DNA of 64,000 bases from assembly GCA_015499995.1 (NCBI GenBank), contig JADNRV010000027.1, positions 124,001 through 188,000 on the forward strand, given 5' to 3'. The notes below the pieces were generated by a model. That model was not told where the DNA came from. It ran no database searches and worked only from the letters and a program-made list of their open reading frames with translations. The position numbers were made by a program, and so were the translations under genes. This stretch comes from Flammula alnicola. Lineage: Eukaryota > Basidiomycota > Agaricomycetes > Agaricales > Strophariaceae. Of this stretch, positions 11,357 to 23,360 are shown piece by piece (the stretch's first letter is position 1; every line of letters starts with the position of its first letter).

Positions 11357-12015
11357 TTAAGAAATGTTAGAAAACATACTAATATTGCGCGTGTCTTCAA
11401 CTGTCAACACATTCTCGATGCCCTCCACATTCTCTCCCATATCAATATCCATATCAGCGACATAATCATGCGACTCGTATGACACGACAGGTGATTGAGA
11501 CGTGTTCTGAAGGTAAGACTGTAAGTCTTCGTGCTGTATGGGGTGAGATGGAGAAGATATAGAATGCCGATTATAAAATGGCGATGGTGCGACGCCCTTC
11601 AAGAAAAACGTTAGACAGCGAGACAATCAACGGGAGAAAAACGTAACATTACCGATACAATTTCAGGTAGTCTCCATGTTACTCTTCGTTTATAAGACGG
11701 ACTCGAAATCCGAGCAGATCTTCTAACCTGAAAATTGTCATCAGCAGTAGAGGGATGCATAAGAGAGGGCGACAGTAAAAGCAAAGGTGTGAACGACGGA
11801 TATGAGACAATGCTGAAATTCAAACCGTCACATCCCGTGCTTGCACAAATAAGTGGGGCTCCCCCCAACAAACCAAGATAACACTGTGGCACAACACTCT
11901 CACTTTCGATAGCAGGAAACGTGGAAGGACAAAGTGTCGAAATGTCACTTTCTGCCCCCGTACAGAGAAACCGAGATCGGCAACGCAATCGCGACCGCTT
12001 GAGCCTCACGAACAA
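11357..12015 (-). other. 5' part of the Helitron gene, poorly resolved
   Basis: Two overlapping minus-strand frames lie just upstream of the helicase and could be its N-terminal exons. The second includes a basic stretch VRRSARISSPSYKRR. I could not join them with confidence to the helicase frame. No separate function is proposed. Confidence 0.35.
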
Positions 12016-12462
12016 CGTGGGAAACTGTGGGGCACCTAGCCTCTTTCGTTATAGTGATAGATGCTATGCGACAGTAAAGGTATACATGGCCAACACTTAT
12101 TATAATCTGAGAAGTACAGTATATGTACAGCGTGACCAAGTACACACGCAAATTCTCGTCTGATTCTAGGGTTCTTCCACTGGCCTGCCGCGGCTAAGTT
12201 CAAACACGAGGACCCCACGCTTTTAGCGCTCGCTGCACCCACGTTTCTCGATGCTGACGATTGTCTGATTTCTTCGGCGGTCTTTCTTCTAATCTTGTAC
12301 CCAGTAGGCCAATCCGCATCATCGCTGGTCAAAAAGACGCTGGCCAAAAAATATTTTTCTAGAAAGTTCAACATTGATTGACAAAAAAGTAATTGCTGAG
12401 ACAGTCATATAAATAACTCCTGGATCGAAAAAAATCGCAAGACCGATGGCGATACATCCCAT
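12016..12462. other. Intergenic, no gene seen
   Basis: Lies between the Helitron 5' region and the DUF1365 gene end. A 112-codon minus frame here has no recognisable content. A boundary of the Helitron may fall in this stretch. Confidence 0.4.
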
Positions 12463-14407
12463 CTAGGCATCATGTCGCACGCTGCCGAAGGGGTCCCGTC
12501 GTGGAAACGTAGCGGTCGATGAAGAATCTCCTTGCATAATAACAGCTGCTCTATCCCACTGCTTCCACGGTTCATGGCCTTCAACGATGCGCGCCCGCAC
12601 TACCCTGAATAACCATTCCTCGAGCCAGTCGAGGAAGTGCATGATGTATATCACGAGGGCCGAACGGATCGTCTTCTCTTCATCTAGATAATGTACAGCA
12701 GGCACCGAAAGACTGAGCGAGCTTGGTAATCCCTGACATCGCAAGCGTTGGAGCCACTGCGTGTTGGTAAATTTGGTTTTCGAGGTGGAGGTGGTAGAGA
12801 ACACGTCGAGGAAGAGATCCTTCGAGGACGTTTGGAATATATGTTCCGTGTCGCATGCCAAAAGTAAGGCGTGTTTCGCGGATGGGGTGAGAAAGAGGAT
12901 CATGAAAAACCGTGAAGAGAGGTAGGATACGGTGAGACGGGATGTCGTGGGTCGGACAGGCAAGAAGGTTTGACGCAGGGCGCTCGGATCGGCGGGTACA
13001 AGTGTAACCTCGATGTCCGTTTCTTGACATCGTCGTCTCAGAAATGATTCGACGCGATGGCGGGCGAAGCGCTCGAGCAGCCCCTCGTCCAACCATCTGA
13101 CGCCCCCTGCAGGCGCATGCACTGGCTTTCCATCTGGGCTCCAGTTGTTCGCAGCGGGCATTGGCTCCGGACGCAGGTACACGTCCAACCGCTTTTTGTA
13201 GTGCAGTATCCAAGCAACGAACAGGATGCGTGGGAGGCTGAGGAATAAGGCAAAGGGAGCCTGTGCGAGGGCAAGAAGTAATGAAAGCGTCGTCAAAGGC
13301 GCCGCATGCGTTGGTCGAAGAAGGGCGGTCAGCTTTAGCAGCCCTCTCTTAGCGGGGTCTTCCTCTGATGCGGTGTATAGGTGTACGCGCACAGATGGCT
13401 TTGGAGGGACTGGAAACTTGTTGTTCAAGATATCGCTGGGCATGGGTGGGTGGCTTGGAGATTTGATCGAGACGGTGTAGAAACCGGAACGGTCGTTGAA
13501 CGGAGAGACATGGAACTCGCGACGGAATGTCCACTGATGGTCGTACCTACGGTAGATAAGGTTGGGTGGTATAAATAATGTCAAGTAGACGAACCCGTTG
13601 GATGGAGTTTCATCTTCGTTTTGGCCCACTTCGAGGACATGGACGTGGCTCTCTCCAAAAGTATTATGAATCTGCAAAAAAAGATCACTGTTAATTTAAT
13701 CAGAGTTAATTGGAGCAAACAAGTGCGACCGAGATAATCATGCTGGGAAATGGCGAGCACAGGCTCTCGCCGCCAACTTGAGTAGCGCCTGGGACGCTTG
13801 AAGTTTAATCGATGCATAGAGGTTTGAACGCCTCCTGCGTCGTCACCATTCCCTTATTGCAAGCCTAATTGGATAGTTCTGCAAAAACCACGCACCTCTA
13901 AGACAGTCAGCCAGAACGTCCCAGTCGAATCATAGCAGAAATATACAGTCAAAGGATTGATTCCTTCGAAGCCCAGAAAGCTGGGCATTGTCATCATCCA
14001 AGCGTCTTGCAGAACATGTGTTGCGTCCAAAAATCCCCGCGTCCTGAGGATATTGTCAAGCTTACTTCTAATCGTCCCAGGTTGTTTTGTGAGATAAGGC
14101 TCTGGTCGGAGTCCAGTAATTCTCCCCAGAGTCCTCCGTAACCAAACACCCATCCTCTGCCCAAGTCCAGGGTACGTCGCTCCAAAGCGTCGAGGGATAC
14201 TAGCAACGTAAGCGTGGGATATGTGAACGCGTTCGCTGACTCTTCTGGAAGAAGTCGGGCATGGGTGACTTGATTATGAAGTAAATAGCTTTGCGCCTTC
14301 CAGCCAGCTGAAGACCGAGAGTTGTACAGAAAAGCAGAGATAGAAACGCAGAATACTGTTACACAGGCGTCGATTGCCTGCCAGGGCATCGTTAGGTTAG
14401 CAATCAA
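12463..14407 (-). pseudogene. DUF1365 family protein gene with one frameshift
   Basis: The family is recognised from YLLHNQVTHARL near the start, then FGYGG, LRPEPYL, a central FEGINPLTVYFCYD and IHNTFGESHVHVL, and PFNDRSGFYTV in the C-terminal half. A hydrophobic segment (VTVFCVSISAFL) precedes the domain and a second one (LLLALAQAPFALFLSL) follows, suggesting membrane association. The intron 13,672-13,895 (GTGCGT to TTTGCAG) joins VLE to IHNT in frame. Near 14,124-14,127 a run of four C (G on the coding strand) needs one more base to connect FGYGGLWG to RITGLRP, so the frame is broken there. DUF1365 has no established reaction; bacterial members often lie beside cyclopropane fatty acid synthase-type genes. 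It could be a live gene with a sequencing error. Confidence 0.7.
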
Positions 14408-14640
14408 GAGACGACGCGGTCACGGTCCCGGCTTCTCTTTTGCCAACAATATTATCTTATGTAATCTCATAGACATGATCGGTTCGCTGCAGTTCGCACT
14501 GGAGTCTGGACGACTCGCTGCCAACTAGTAATTGATGAACACTGTCTAAGTACTTGAGTGCTAAAACTCTTCTTGTCAATTGCCAGTGTCCAGTCCCCTC
14601 ACTCATCCAACCGCTTCTCGTATTGACAGGTTTGTAGTAT

Positions 14641-14850
14641 CCGCACGACGAAGAGAAGAAGTAAGGCATATGATAGCCTGTGCGAGGGCGAGACGCGTCG
14701 GGGACGTCGTCAAAGGTGTGGCATGCGTCAATCGAAGCAGAGCAGCCGAATAGTTTTCTGCTTTCCATCCAAGCCTGAAGACTGAGAGTTATTATACAGA
14801 AAGGCAGAGAGAAAGAAACATAGAGTAGGTCTTTATTTGGCTGCGGCGTG
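14641..14850 (-). pseudogene. Rearranged fragment copied from the DUF1365 gene
   Basis: Two non-adjacent parts of the neighbouring gene are joined here. 14,675-14,735 resembles 13,257-13,322 (CTGTGCGAGGGC, then GTCGTCAAAGG, then GCATGCGT), and 14,748-14,826 resembles 14,281-14,350 (CTGAAGACTGAGAGTT, TACAGAAAGGCAGAGA). The order requires duplication with loss of the intervening exon sequence. No open frame spans it. Confidence 0.6.
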
Positions 14851-15009
14851 CATGCCAAATAGTGCCTCAAACGCGCTCACGTGCTCATGTTTGCTTCTTA
14901 CCTCCTGCCATATATGGCGTAGCCATCACGGTAGGCCACAGGGAGCTCTGTGTCTCGTCACTGTGTATCGTGCTCTGGAGGCTCCAAGCTTCCTTCACTG
15001 TTGACGGGT

Positions 15010-16992
15010 ATGAACACCAAGGAACCTCCCAGGCCCAAAACCATACTCGCGACTCCCATCAATGTGGAGGAGAGTAGAGCACAGAGGTTGCAACGATCGC
15101 AGGCGCGGTTTCGCGACAGAGGCGGGTGAGTGACGCATTCGTAGCAGTTCTTTCACCAATGCTGGAGGATTAGAGGACCGAGGCTAACTGCGAGCCTCTA
15201 TACAGCATATTTGTGCCAACTAACAGAAATACTCTGGCTGATATTCTCCTTGGAAAGGCGTCGCCGCTGAAGAAACCTCGCCGCAGTGTGTCGGCTTCGC
15301 CATTGCACGGCAAAGGGATTTCAGTGACCAACACTCGCAGGGTCTCGTCTCCTCAGAAACTCAATGCCACCGTTCGAACTGTTTCCAGGAGTCCACAGAA
15401 ACGGGGGATGAAGTCCACTCAAGGGGGTGGAGACAAGGAGCCTATTGTTGGTGCGTTCATCTGATATAATCTTTGTTTTACTGGTTTAAAATAAGAACTT
15501 GGATCCACAGCCACAGATAATGACGAAGAGCCGGCTAAGAAGGCAGTCGCAGCTAAGGCGTCGAAATCCAAGGCAAAGAGTACGGATCTTGAGCACGTTC
15601 CCTTCTTCAGTTGACTGACGCGTTATGCAGGAGGCTCAAAGGCCGCACCCAAGGCTGCGAAGGCGAAGCCCACAGCTAAAACACGGAAGGCAGAAACAAC
15701 TGATCAGGAGGATGAACGTGATGGCGACGAAGCTCCTGCGAAAGGGAAGGCAAAGACCAAAGCCGCTCGAAAGACTTCTGAGGACAGGGAAGAGCACGGT
15801 GGCCGTGATGTCCCTCTTGCAAAGTCGAAAGCGAAAAGCAGGACCGTCAGAAAAACTACTTCCAACTCGACGTCTTCCAAACCTTCAGGTTGGTCGTCTC
15901 CGTCAGAAATTAATATGATGCTTATGGCTCGTATTAACAGAAGAATCAGACGAAACAGAAAAACCAAAGACTAAAATTCGTAAACGTCCAAAAACTACCT
16001 CAACTACTTCTTCGGTCAACGCCGCCTCGGCCGCTAAAGATAAGCGTTCGCGATCTAGGAAATCAGATTTGTATTCTGGAGCATCTGAAGACGAGTACGT
16101 ACCGAAGGCACCAATGAAACCGTCTGCTCCGAAAAGCAATGCGAACCGACCCATTGCCGACAAGGCCAAACTCTCGAGCTCCACTAAAAGCACGGCCACG
16201 GCCCCCCCGAAGCAAAGTAGGGCAGGTCCTAGTAATCTCCCCGACATCCCGGAAGAGGACGAAGAAGAAGAGGACCTTCCACTTGTCGAAATCGAGGCTC
16301 CTCAGCGTCGGCTTTCAGCCAAAGCACCGAAGGCCGAAACGACGAAGAAATCCCCCTCGAAAGGCAAGAAGCGCGTTGTGCAGGAGGCCGAAGTCAGTCA
16401 AGAACCTTCTCAACCCCCACGAAAGCGTCTCAAAGCCAGTGAGAAGGAGGCAGCTATTTCGAGCCTTCAAGATCCCAAACCGAAAGTCGCCACGCGTGAA
16501 AAGACCTCCAAGAAACGTTCTCGCGATCAGGATGAAAGTGTTTCTCCCGAGGAAGCTGACAAGAGGTTCACGAAGCGGAAGAAACCGCTGTCAGAAAAGG
16601 ACCCCGTTTCTGAAGACGGTGAAGAAAAGTCGGAGCCGAAGACGACAAATGGTAAATCTAGGTCTAAGAAACCAACCACGACAGTTGGGAAACTCTCTTC
16701 GGGTAAGCCCACGAAAACTGCGTACGTTCTCCGCTATCCTTCTTGCAAATATGATGTCGGTTATTAATCCTCCGACTTTTCCAGCAGACGTAAAGAAAAC
16801 ACTTCTGCCCTAAAACAACCTGAGGTGTGTGTCTCGTGAAAATAAACTTTGCCCTTATCTAAATTTTACGTGCAGCCTCCGGCTAATGTAGCGCCTAGGA
16901 GAGGACCTCCGAAGAGTGTACTACAACGGCTCAAGGATTCTGAGCCTCAGGTCGTTGACAATGAACCAGATCCCATCGATTTCCTATCATGA
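15010..16992 (+). CDS. Basic, lysine-rich probable nuclear protein, unknown function
   Basis: Seven exons (15010-15125, 15206-15450, 15511-15579, 15631-15888, 15941-16721, 16785-16824, 16876-16992) join without a stop into 541 residues. The start ATG opens MNTKEPPRPKTILATP, and the first splice creates the compact motif RFRDRGGIFVPTNRNTL followed by ADILLGK, the only part that looks like a conserved domain. The rest is low-complexity: KAK/PAK-type lysine-alanine repeats, basic patches such as KKRKR-like clusters, and acidic runs (EEDEEEED), as in chromatin-associated proteins. A second short ordered-looking motif, PPKSVLQRLKDSE, lies near the C terminus. I do not recognise the family. It ends 417 bp from the convergent SET2 gene. 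Confidence 0.8.
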
Positions 16993-17408
16993 TCCCTGTT
17001 CTGTATTGAAACTTGTTCAGTTTTCCTTTCGTTCAGCTTTTCCTCATCGAATTATTTGCATTTCATTATCTAGAGTATTTCTACTATGTCTTTTACGCAA
17101 TTATTTCTTGACCACATTTGTACTTATATTGTAGACCGCAACAATCCACTATCCCAAAGCCATTCATATCCTACATTGCATACAGCTATTACATACTACA
17201 CATCTCTGGCATTTGTAAAGTTTTTATCCATCCCTTAATGTCATCATTTTAAAAATTTACTTCAAGTTTTACCAAGAAGACAAAGCATGTTCAAGCTCGA
17301 GCTTAACTAGCCAACATTGGGTATCAATAACACGATAACAATAACGCAACCTCGACTGGTCTTTGGCGTGTTTAAATTAAAGGAATTAAGTACAGGCAGA
17401 CTGCCCCT
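16993..17408. other. Convergent intergenic region
   Basis: AT-rich 3' flanks of two genes that converge (the basic protein gene on plus, SET2 on minus). No further gene seen. Confidence 0.6.
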
Positions 17409-20400
17409 TCAGTCATTGATAGGTGGATGTCGACGTGGGTCTGATGAGGGATGATGGCCGTCGTCAATGTCCATCGGATCGTCCACCACCGCATCCTTCC
17501 ACTGTGATGCTGGAGGCGGCATACTACTTGGACTGGCTTCGGGTACTTCCATTTCAGCCTGCATGTCGTCGTCGTCGGCGTCGTCTTCGCCATCCTCGCT
17601 GTCTGAATGGAGGTCCATCCCCATCGCCTCCTCGACTGACATCGCAGTTTCCTGCATATGGGCGTCCCCTTCGTCATTCGAGTTCGGTGTCTGCATGGAA
17701 GTAGAAGTAGATGGTGTATCGTGCGCTGTCGATGCCGACGCTGACGCTGATGAAACATGCGGGTGCTTGCTTGATTTCTCCTTCTTCCTGATAATTTTGG
17801 CGATATACTCCTTGGCATATTTCTTGATTTTGGCTTGTTTCTCTTCCGAGAGAGAATCCAACTTTCCGTCTCGATAACTTGAAGATTTTTTCTCTTTCTC
17901 GGAGATGATTTCGGTCAGCTGCAGAGAAAGTCAGCTTGCTATTAGAACCGAACAGATGAAGAAACGAGCGTCGTACCTCTTTCGCATGCTTCTTGAACGA
18001 CTCGCGATCGAATGACTTGGAGTATTTGGACATGCACTTGACCACTACGGCGCCTACCAACTTCAACAACCTCTTCTCCTTGTTGGCCTCTTTATCTTCG
18101 GGTGTGTGCGTCTTCTTGTGTGCTCGTTCCTTTCTGCGCGCCGCTTTTTCAGCTGCAGCGTCTGCTTTGGCCTTTGCCTCTGCGGCGGCGGCGGCGGTTG
18201 CGGCCTCTTGGGCAGCAGCGGCGGCGGCGACCTCAGCAATGAGGGCTTTTGCAGAGGCTTCGTTGGCCCTTTTCTTCAAGGCCAGTTGCCTTTGCTGCTC
18301 CCAGACGGCATCCTGAGCGTTGGGCGAAGGGGGCGATAGACGGAAAGAGGACGAGAATCAGGTTTATTTTCGTAGCCATATTCTACTATGCGTCGCTTCC
18401 GTCGATAAGACCTGTCTTGATCCTTGTTAATAAGTTTTGTGCGAGGATCAGGTGAAATGTGAGTCTCGATAGTTGTTATGGCCAGTAGCTCCTCCTCCTA
18501 AAATAAATATGAGCAACATAACGACATAGTTTTGATCAATCAAATGTTAAAAATCATACCTGAATAACCCTTTTCGGTATTCGATTATACACAGGGAGCG
18601 TCGCCCAATGATCCAATAACTATAGAGTTTCAAATAAGCATTATGTTTTTGTTGGGAAGATAGAGTCTTACAGCTTGAGCTAGAGATTTCACTGTTTCGT
18701 TTTCAAGAGCAGCACATACTTCTACAGGAATGTGTACTTTGGAATCTTGTACTTTGTTGCGATTCAGTAGAGGCCATGTTTTCATGCATTCCAACGCCTG
18801 TTAAGATGTAAGCACTGGATGAGTGAAAGCAGTCTGTCCGAGGAACTGACCAGGGTGATCAATTCCATGTCTGATGCATAATCCTCCAAAACGTTTGTCA
18901 TTAGACTGTAGCCACGTAACCGCATTATTTGTCGAAGTGCTGCCTGATCGTCCGTTATCTGGCGAAGTCGTTAGGAAAGAAACATCGGAAGGATAATAAA
19001 TGCCACAGACCTTGATCCTCGTAAGCAATTTAGACAGCACTTTGCGGCTCGTAGTCTGACGAATGGCTTGAACAACTTTAGGCACCTCTTTCTCAGTGAT
19101 AGCTTTCATGGTTGGCTGGAAAAGAAGAAGAGTAATTTGTTAACTGTGACATGATGACAGAAGCAGGAGACTAACCATAAAGTCTGGATCGTCAATCTTC
19201 TTGCCCTTCTTTTTCTTCGTGCCCTTAAGCTCCATGAGGTCATTTTCATCCGTGATTCCAAGAGCGTCGAGGTAGAGATCATCCATGGTCGCAATGTCTG
19301 TCTGTGTCTTTCCGCCGATATACCCAACGCACATCGGTTCTCCGCAGAAACATTCTTGAGCTTGATGGCTACAGACAGAAATGTTAGAAGGTTAGTGTAT
19401 AACGGAACGGAGTGGCCGACCGACCCATATCGATCAACATTGTAATTGAAGGTAAGCTCTTCGTGAGTTTTGATATCTCGTTTCGCAAATATCCCCATTC
19501 GAACATGAGTGCCAACGGTCCACTTTGCGACATAGCAGTTTGGATTACAACTGTGGTTAGCAAAGCGCCCCATACCACCGCTTTTCGTGGCATCGATGAA
19601 CTAAGAGTACGGTCAGGGAAGATCGCGACAGAGACACGAGTCCAAGCGCACCTCGTCCTTCTGCAACATCATGAAGTAAAAGTGCCGTATCCCCTCTTCC
19701 GCATAGTCGCGCATACGTTTCTTGAATGAAGCCGGATTCACGACATCGCCAACGTACTCGTATATGAAGGTATCCCTGGAAAGAAGAATGAGTACCCAGT
19801 CACTGACCCCACACTTACTCCGCAGTAAACCACTCACTTGAGCAAATCCTCCTCTGCTCTCAAGCCATAACCCTTCTTCTCGGTGAGAACAATGTCAATA
19901 TTAGCATACTGTTTCCGTTGAAATCTGTAAATGACGAAAAAGGGGAAGAGTCAGCGTGGTTACACCTCCGTCTACGAATTCACATTCTACCTTTGATTTT
20001 GACAATATGAGCGACACCGACAATCGTCTTCGAGGCATTCGACCTGGGTCAGCCTGTTGATACAGTCCGAGTATGGCCCACATGCTTCATCGCAGCTGTC
20101 AACACCTACGAGGATACACATAAGACAGTCAGTATTGCCACACCCTAGCGTAACCAGCCATGGATGAGTCGAACGGTGAACTATCTACGAAAAGAACCCA
20201 ATCCGTAGGGAAAATGCGGACGAACCATGCTCATAGGTGCAATCGCATGTCATACTCTCGAGAATTTCTCTGGAGAGACCCAGAGTCTTGTACTGGTAGT
20301 TATTGTCATAAATCTCATTGAAGCTTCTCAAAGCCTCCTGTCGTGCAATAGGAAGGTCACCTATCAGCTGGACGGTCAGAGGAGCCACTTTTCGTGATGT

Positions 20401-20757
20401 TTTTGCCTGTGCTGCGAGGGGTGGGGTGGATGATTTGAGTGTTGCGCCATCTGTCGTCGACGGCGGAGGGGTGGGAGAGCGGGACAGCTTGAAATTTTGG
20501 ACTGGCATGTCGGCCACGAGCGTAGGCGACTGGGAAGGTGAAGCATTTTCATCGAGCTTGAAGTCAGGTTCCGACGTTAGGCTGACGTCCATGTGGGTTG
20601 TTGTCGTGATTGCAAGAGAAGACAAATGAGTCGCAGTTAAGGACTCTTTGGTTCTGGGTGGTGCCGATAGATCAACAGCCTTTGGGCTGCTCAGGTTGGC
20701 TGTACGGGACGAACTCTGACTCCGCCCTTGCTTCAGCGTCGGGTATATATCTGTCAT
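17409..20757 (-). CDS. SET2: Histone H3 lysine-36 methyltransferase SET2
   Basis: At least 13 exons join in frame. Domain order is that of Set2: a Ser/Thr/Pro-rich N terminus; the AWS cysteine cluster (CDCTYEHG, then [11 protein letters not shown] and CRCRSYC); SET with [28 protein letters not shown] and [12 protein letters not shown]; post-[11 protein letters not shown]; a conserved middle region; an Ala/Lys-rich helix (about 18,150-18,280); and a C-terminal SRI domain ([16 protein letters not shown] through [13 protein letters not shown]) that binds the phosphorylated RNA polymerase II tail. An acidic tail follows. A seeming frame change near 18,330-18,390 is removed by a 74-nt intron ending in GCTCAG, giving RRIDAVWEQQ. 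The enzyme methylates H3K36 during transcription elongation. The ATG at MTDIYPT is used; an in-frame ATG lies 19 codons upstream. Confidence 0.93.
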
Positions 20758-21152
20758 TGTCGTGAATACACAACGACTGAGATGCAGTCCGAGGTACTGT
20801 GCCGGCGGTGGCACTAGTTTCTGCGTTCACCAGAATTGAAACTGAAAGCGGCAGAGCCGGGCTTTTGGCGACAAAAATATGCCACCTAATGTCCTAGCAG
20901 ATGTCAGTCCTCGCCCTCTCCGCAAAAGGGGGCAGGTAGGGAAGTATGAGGAAGTCCTAGCAGGGCGTTCCGCGCATGTAGTGGTACAATGTTACAAACA
21001 GGGCGAGGATGTAAAAAAGTGACCAAATTGTCTTCAACTCTCATCTCCGTTCTATATCTTTGCCCAGCACATCCTACCTCTAACAAACTACGGTGTCATA
21101 GCATCGATAAGCAACACCCGCACCTCGAACGATAGCTTCGAACACGACAAAA
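20758..21152. promoter_or_regulatory. Divergent promoter between SET2 and the A49-like gene
   Basis: A 395-bp region separates the two divergent start codons. I see no clear TATA box; both flanking genes are housekeeping types, which often lack one. Confidence 0.5.
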
Positions 21153-22832
21153 ATGTCGCAAGCAAAGTCCTCTTCTAAAAAGAGAAAACGCAATTCAGAG
21201 CCGGAAGCGCAATTCGAACTTTCTACCTCCGAACTCGGAAAAGTAGGACCACTCCTTGGTGCGCTCTATGCTGTTAATAGCCAACTTTCATAAACTTATG
21301 TGTTGTTCTTTTTCACTCAGTGAGCTATCCAGCCCTGCAACCGCCCGTGTCGACCTCCTTCAACTGCTATTCACGGAAAAAGTCGAAGTCAAAGGATGGA
21401 GCTGGTGATGAGCAGGATCTCTTGGTAGTTGGCGAGACACCAAGTGTCGAGTTTGTATCCAACGATGACGAGACGAGAAAGGTTGCGGATGCAGGATGTC
21501 GGTGAGTACTTTTCTAAACAATTCCAACTGGCCATTAATGATACAATTGTCCTCAGATATCTCGTTGCCGTTCGGAACACTCGAACAGGGACTATATCTA
21601 TACTTCCTACGCCAAAAACACCACATATACTGTCTCATACCGTCAAAGCCTTGAAGTCTATTCCCCCCTCCGCTGCTCCCTCAAAACTTCAATATCTCGA
21701 AGCGAAGACGACACTTGGCGAGACTTTCGGAACCAAAAAACAAAAGGCCAGCATTCGAGCACAAGAACGCAATCGTATCGACGTCAGTGCTATGGAGGGC
21801 GTCATGGGTTATGTTATGGACAGCATCGAGAAAGGAGCAGGAGGACTTATGACAAAAGGTTTGTAGAACCGTCCTTTTCGGTAACATTTCTGACCATATC
21901 TTGCTCCTTCATGATACAGAAGAGGCGAAGGAAACGACTGACAAAAACAGGCTTATTCCACCGTTCTCCACCACCGCGACAGATCCTGCAGAGGTGTATC
22001 CTTTGCACGACATCATACCTGAGGCAGAATGGAAGGCTCTCTCCGTCAGTTCTTTCGATGCCGCGACGACGGACAAGGAGAGAATCGCAATGTTGCCTTT
22101 CCGAAAGTCAACGTGGGTTAACGATCATCTGAAAGCTATTGTGGAGGCTACCGGCAAGTCGAAGAAGAAGAATATGTGCGTATATTTAAAATTGTTTACC
22201 CCGTAATATGTTGATTTTATTTCACCCAGCAAAATTCTCCTCTACATTTCTGCAATGCTCGCTTTCCGGCAGGCATCCTTCTCAAAAACTCTGGAGAAAG
22301 AGAAACTTTACGAACGACTAGGTGCTGTTCCAAGCATTGTCATTGACAGCCTTCTATCACGCTTTGCTGAGACCGCCAGGGGCTCATCAACGTAAGTCCT
22401 CAAATCGTCAAGTTTTAACCTTGCTTTAACGATGACGATAGCTACCAATCGACCACGGCCACAAAAACGAGTCTTTTGGCTCATATTTTTGCGCTATGCC
22501 TCAAGTTAGACGAGTATGCAACTAATACTACAATTATCGCGCATGACTTGAGCATGCCTGTCACAGAGTAGGTCATCGCCTTTCTTCCGAGCTATTTTAT
22601 TGATTAATTGTTCATAGGGTCAATCAACTCTTCAAATCTCTTGGTTAGTTCTCCTTACTCTGTCTGATGCTCCGTAGCCACTAACGTGTCGAATTTTTCA
22701 GGCTGCAAGATCACGAAGTTGGGCGAACGAGAACGGGCCAGGCTAGGACAGTCAGATAGTTCAGCAGACGAGAAAAGAGCAGTCCTCACCGCTCCTGTGG
22801 AATTCCCCAAGCCCAGGCTCAGGAAAAAGTAG
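21153..22832 (+). CDS. RPA49: RNA polymerase I subunit A49 (PAF53-like)
   Basis: Eight exons (21153-21258, 21321-21501, 21557-21858, 21920-22175, 22230-22391, 22442-22567, 22618-22643, 22702-22832) join into about 430 residues without a stop. The N terminus is basic (SSKKRKRNSE), followed by the A49 dimerisation region (RYLVAVRNTRTGTISILPTP), a linker, and a C-terminal tandem winged-helix region with LPFRKSTWVNDHL and a conserved pattern of helices ending in a basic tail (PRLRKK). A49 with A34.5 stabilises Pol I initiation and elongation in the nucleolus. The length and the placement of conserved blocks fit the family. Introns are 38-77 nt with standard borders. Confidence 0.88.
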
Positions 22833-23360
22833 ATGCAGAAAGGAGCTGTAGGCATTCCTTGTTGTCAGGTTGCTGGGTTCATTCATCTACCCAAAACTTG
22901 ACCTCTTTGTTGAACAAGCTTTGGCTCCTGCTCCTGCTCCTGCTCCTGAATCCACTATTCCTTCACTGTGAAAGCAAGAAATTTTATGATACAGGACCAA
23001 GAAACCTAATAGGTTACTCATATGAGCCGTCCGCTGTTGGTCCTGACATTATGGACGGAACATACTAATAGTTACTCAGACTCTGGACACGTGGTAGCCT
23101 TGAGAGCAGGACTTTCCATAAGCCTTGAGTACTTGAGCACTTGAATTTGCATGAAATTCAGAGAAACCTTAGAAAGGACTTGTTTTGAAATCCTCGAAGT
23201 CGGGCCACAGGCAGGTGAAAAGGCCGAATCCCGGTTCAGCCGGCAATGCTTTTGACGGTCATGCACATGCTTGGACACTTTATATATGCTTACCCCACTA
23301 TAGCCTGGTATTACCCCACATTCCTCTTCCTCGACAATCATTTCATATTCCCCAGACATC
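22833..23360. other. Intergenic with a short GCTCCT repeat
   Basis: Carries a hexamer repeat (GCTCCT/CTCCTG, about 22,922-22,950). Contains the 3' flank of the A49-like gene and the promoter side of the thiolase gene. No other gene. Confidence 0.5.

Larger units (their letters stand above)
5868..12015 (-). mobile_element. Helitron (rolling-circle transposon), ends not fixed
   Basis: The span is the part that can be assigned by coding content: a Rep/Pif1 helicase gene, an upstream 5' segment and a downstream accessory gene, all on the minus strand. I could not find a convincing TC 5' end or a CTRR 3' end next to the coding part. A hairpin plus CTAG in matching orientation lies at 654-680, so the element may be larger and contain the tandem repeat and DDE element. 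The helicase has one-base frame losses, so this copy is probably not autonomous. Confidence 0.75.

Noticed and set aside
16139..16813. 224-codon Arg/Pro-rich plus frame
   Set aside because: Alternative frame of exon 5 of the basic protein gene, whose spliced frame is better supported.
18330..18390. Apparent frameshift in SET2 between ...RRKRRI and DAVWEQQ
   Set aside because: A 74-nt intron with GTAGAA donor, CTGAT branch-like site and GCTCAG acceptor joins the parts in phase 0.
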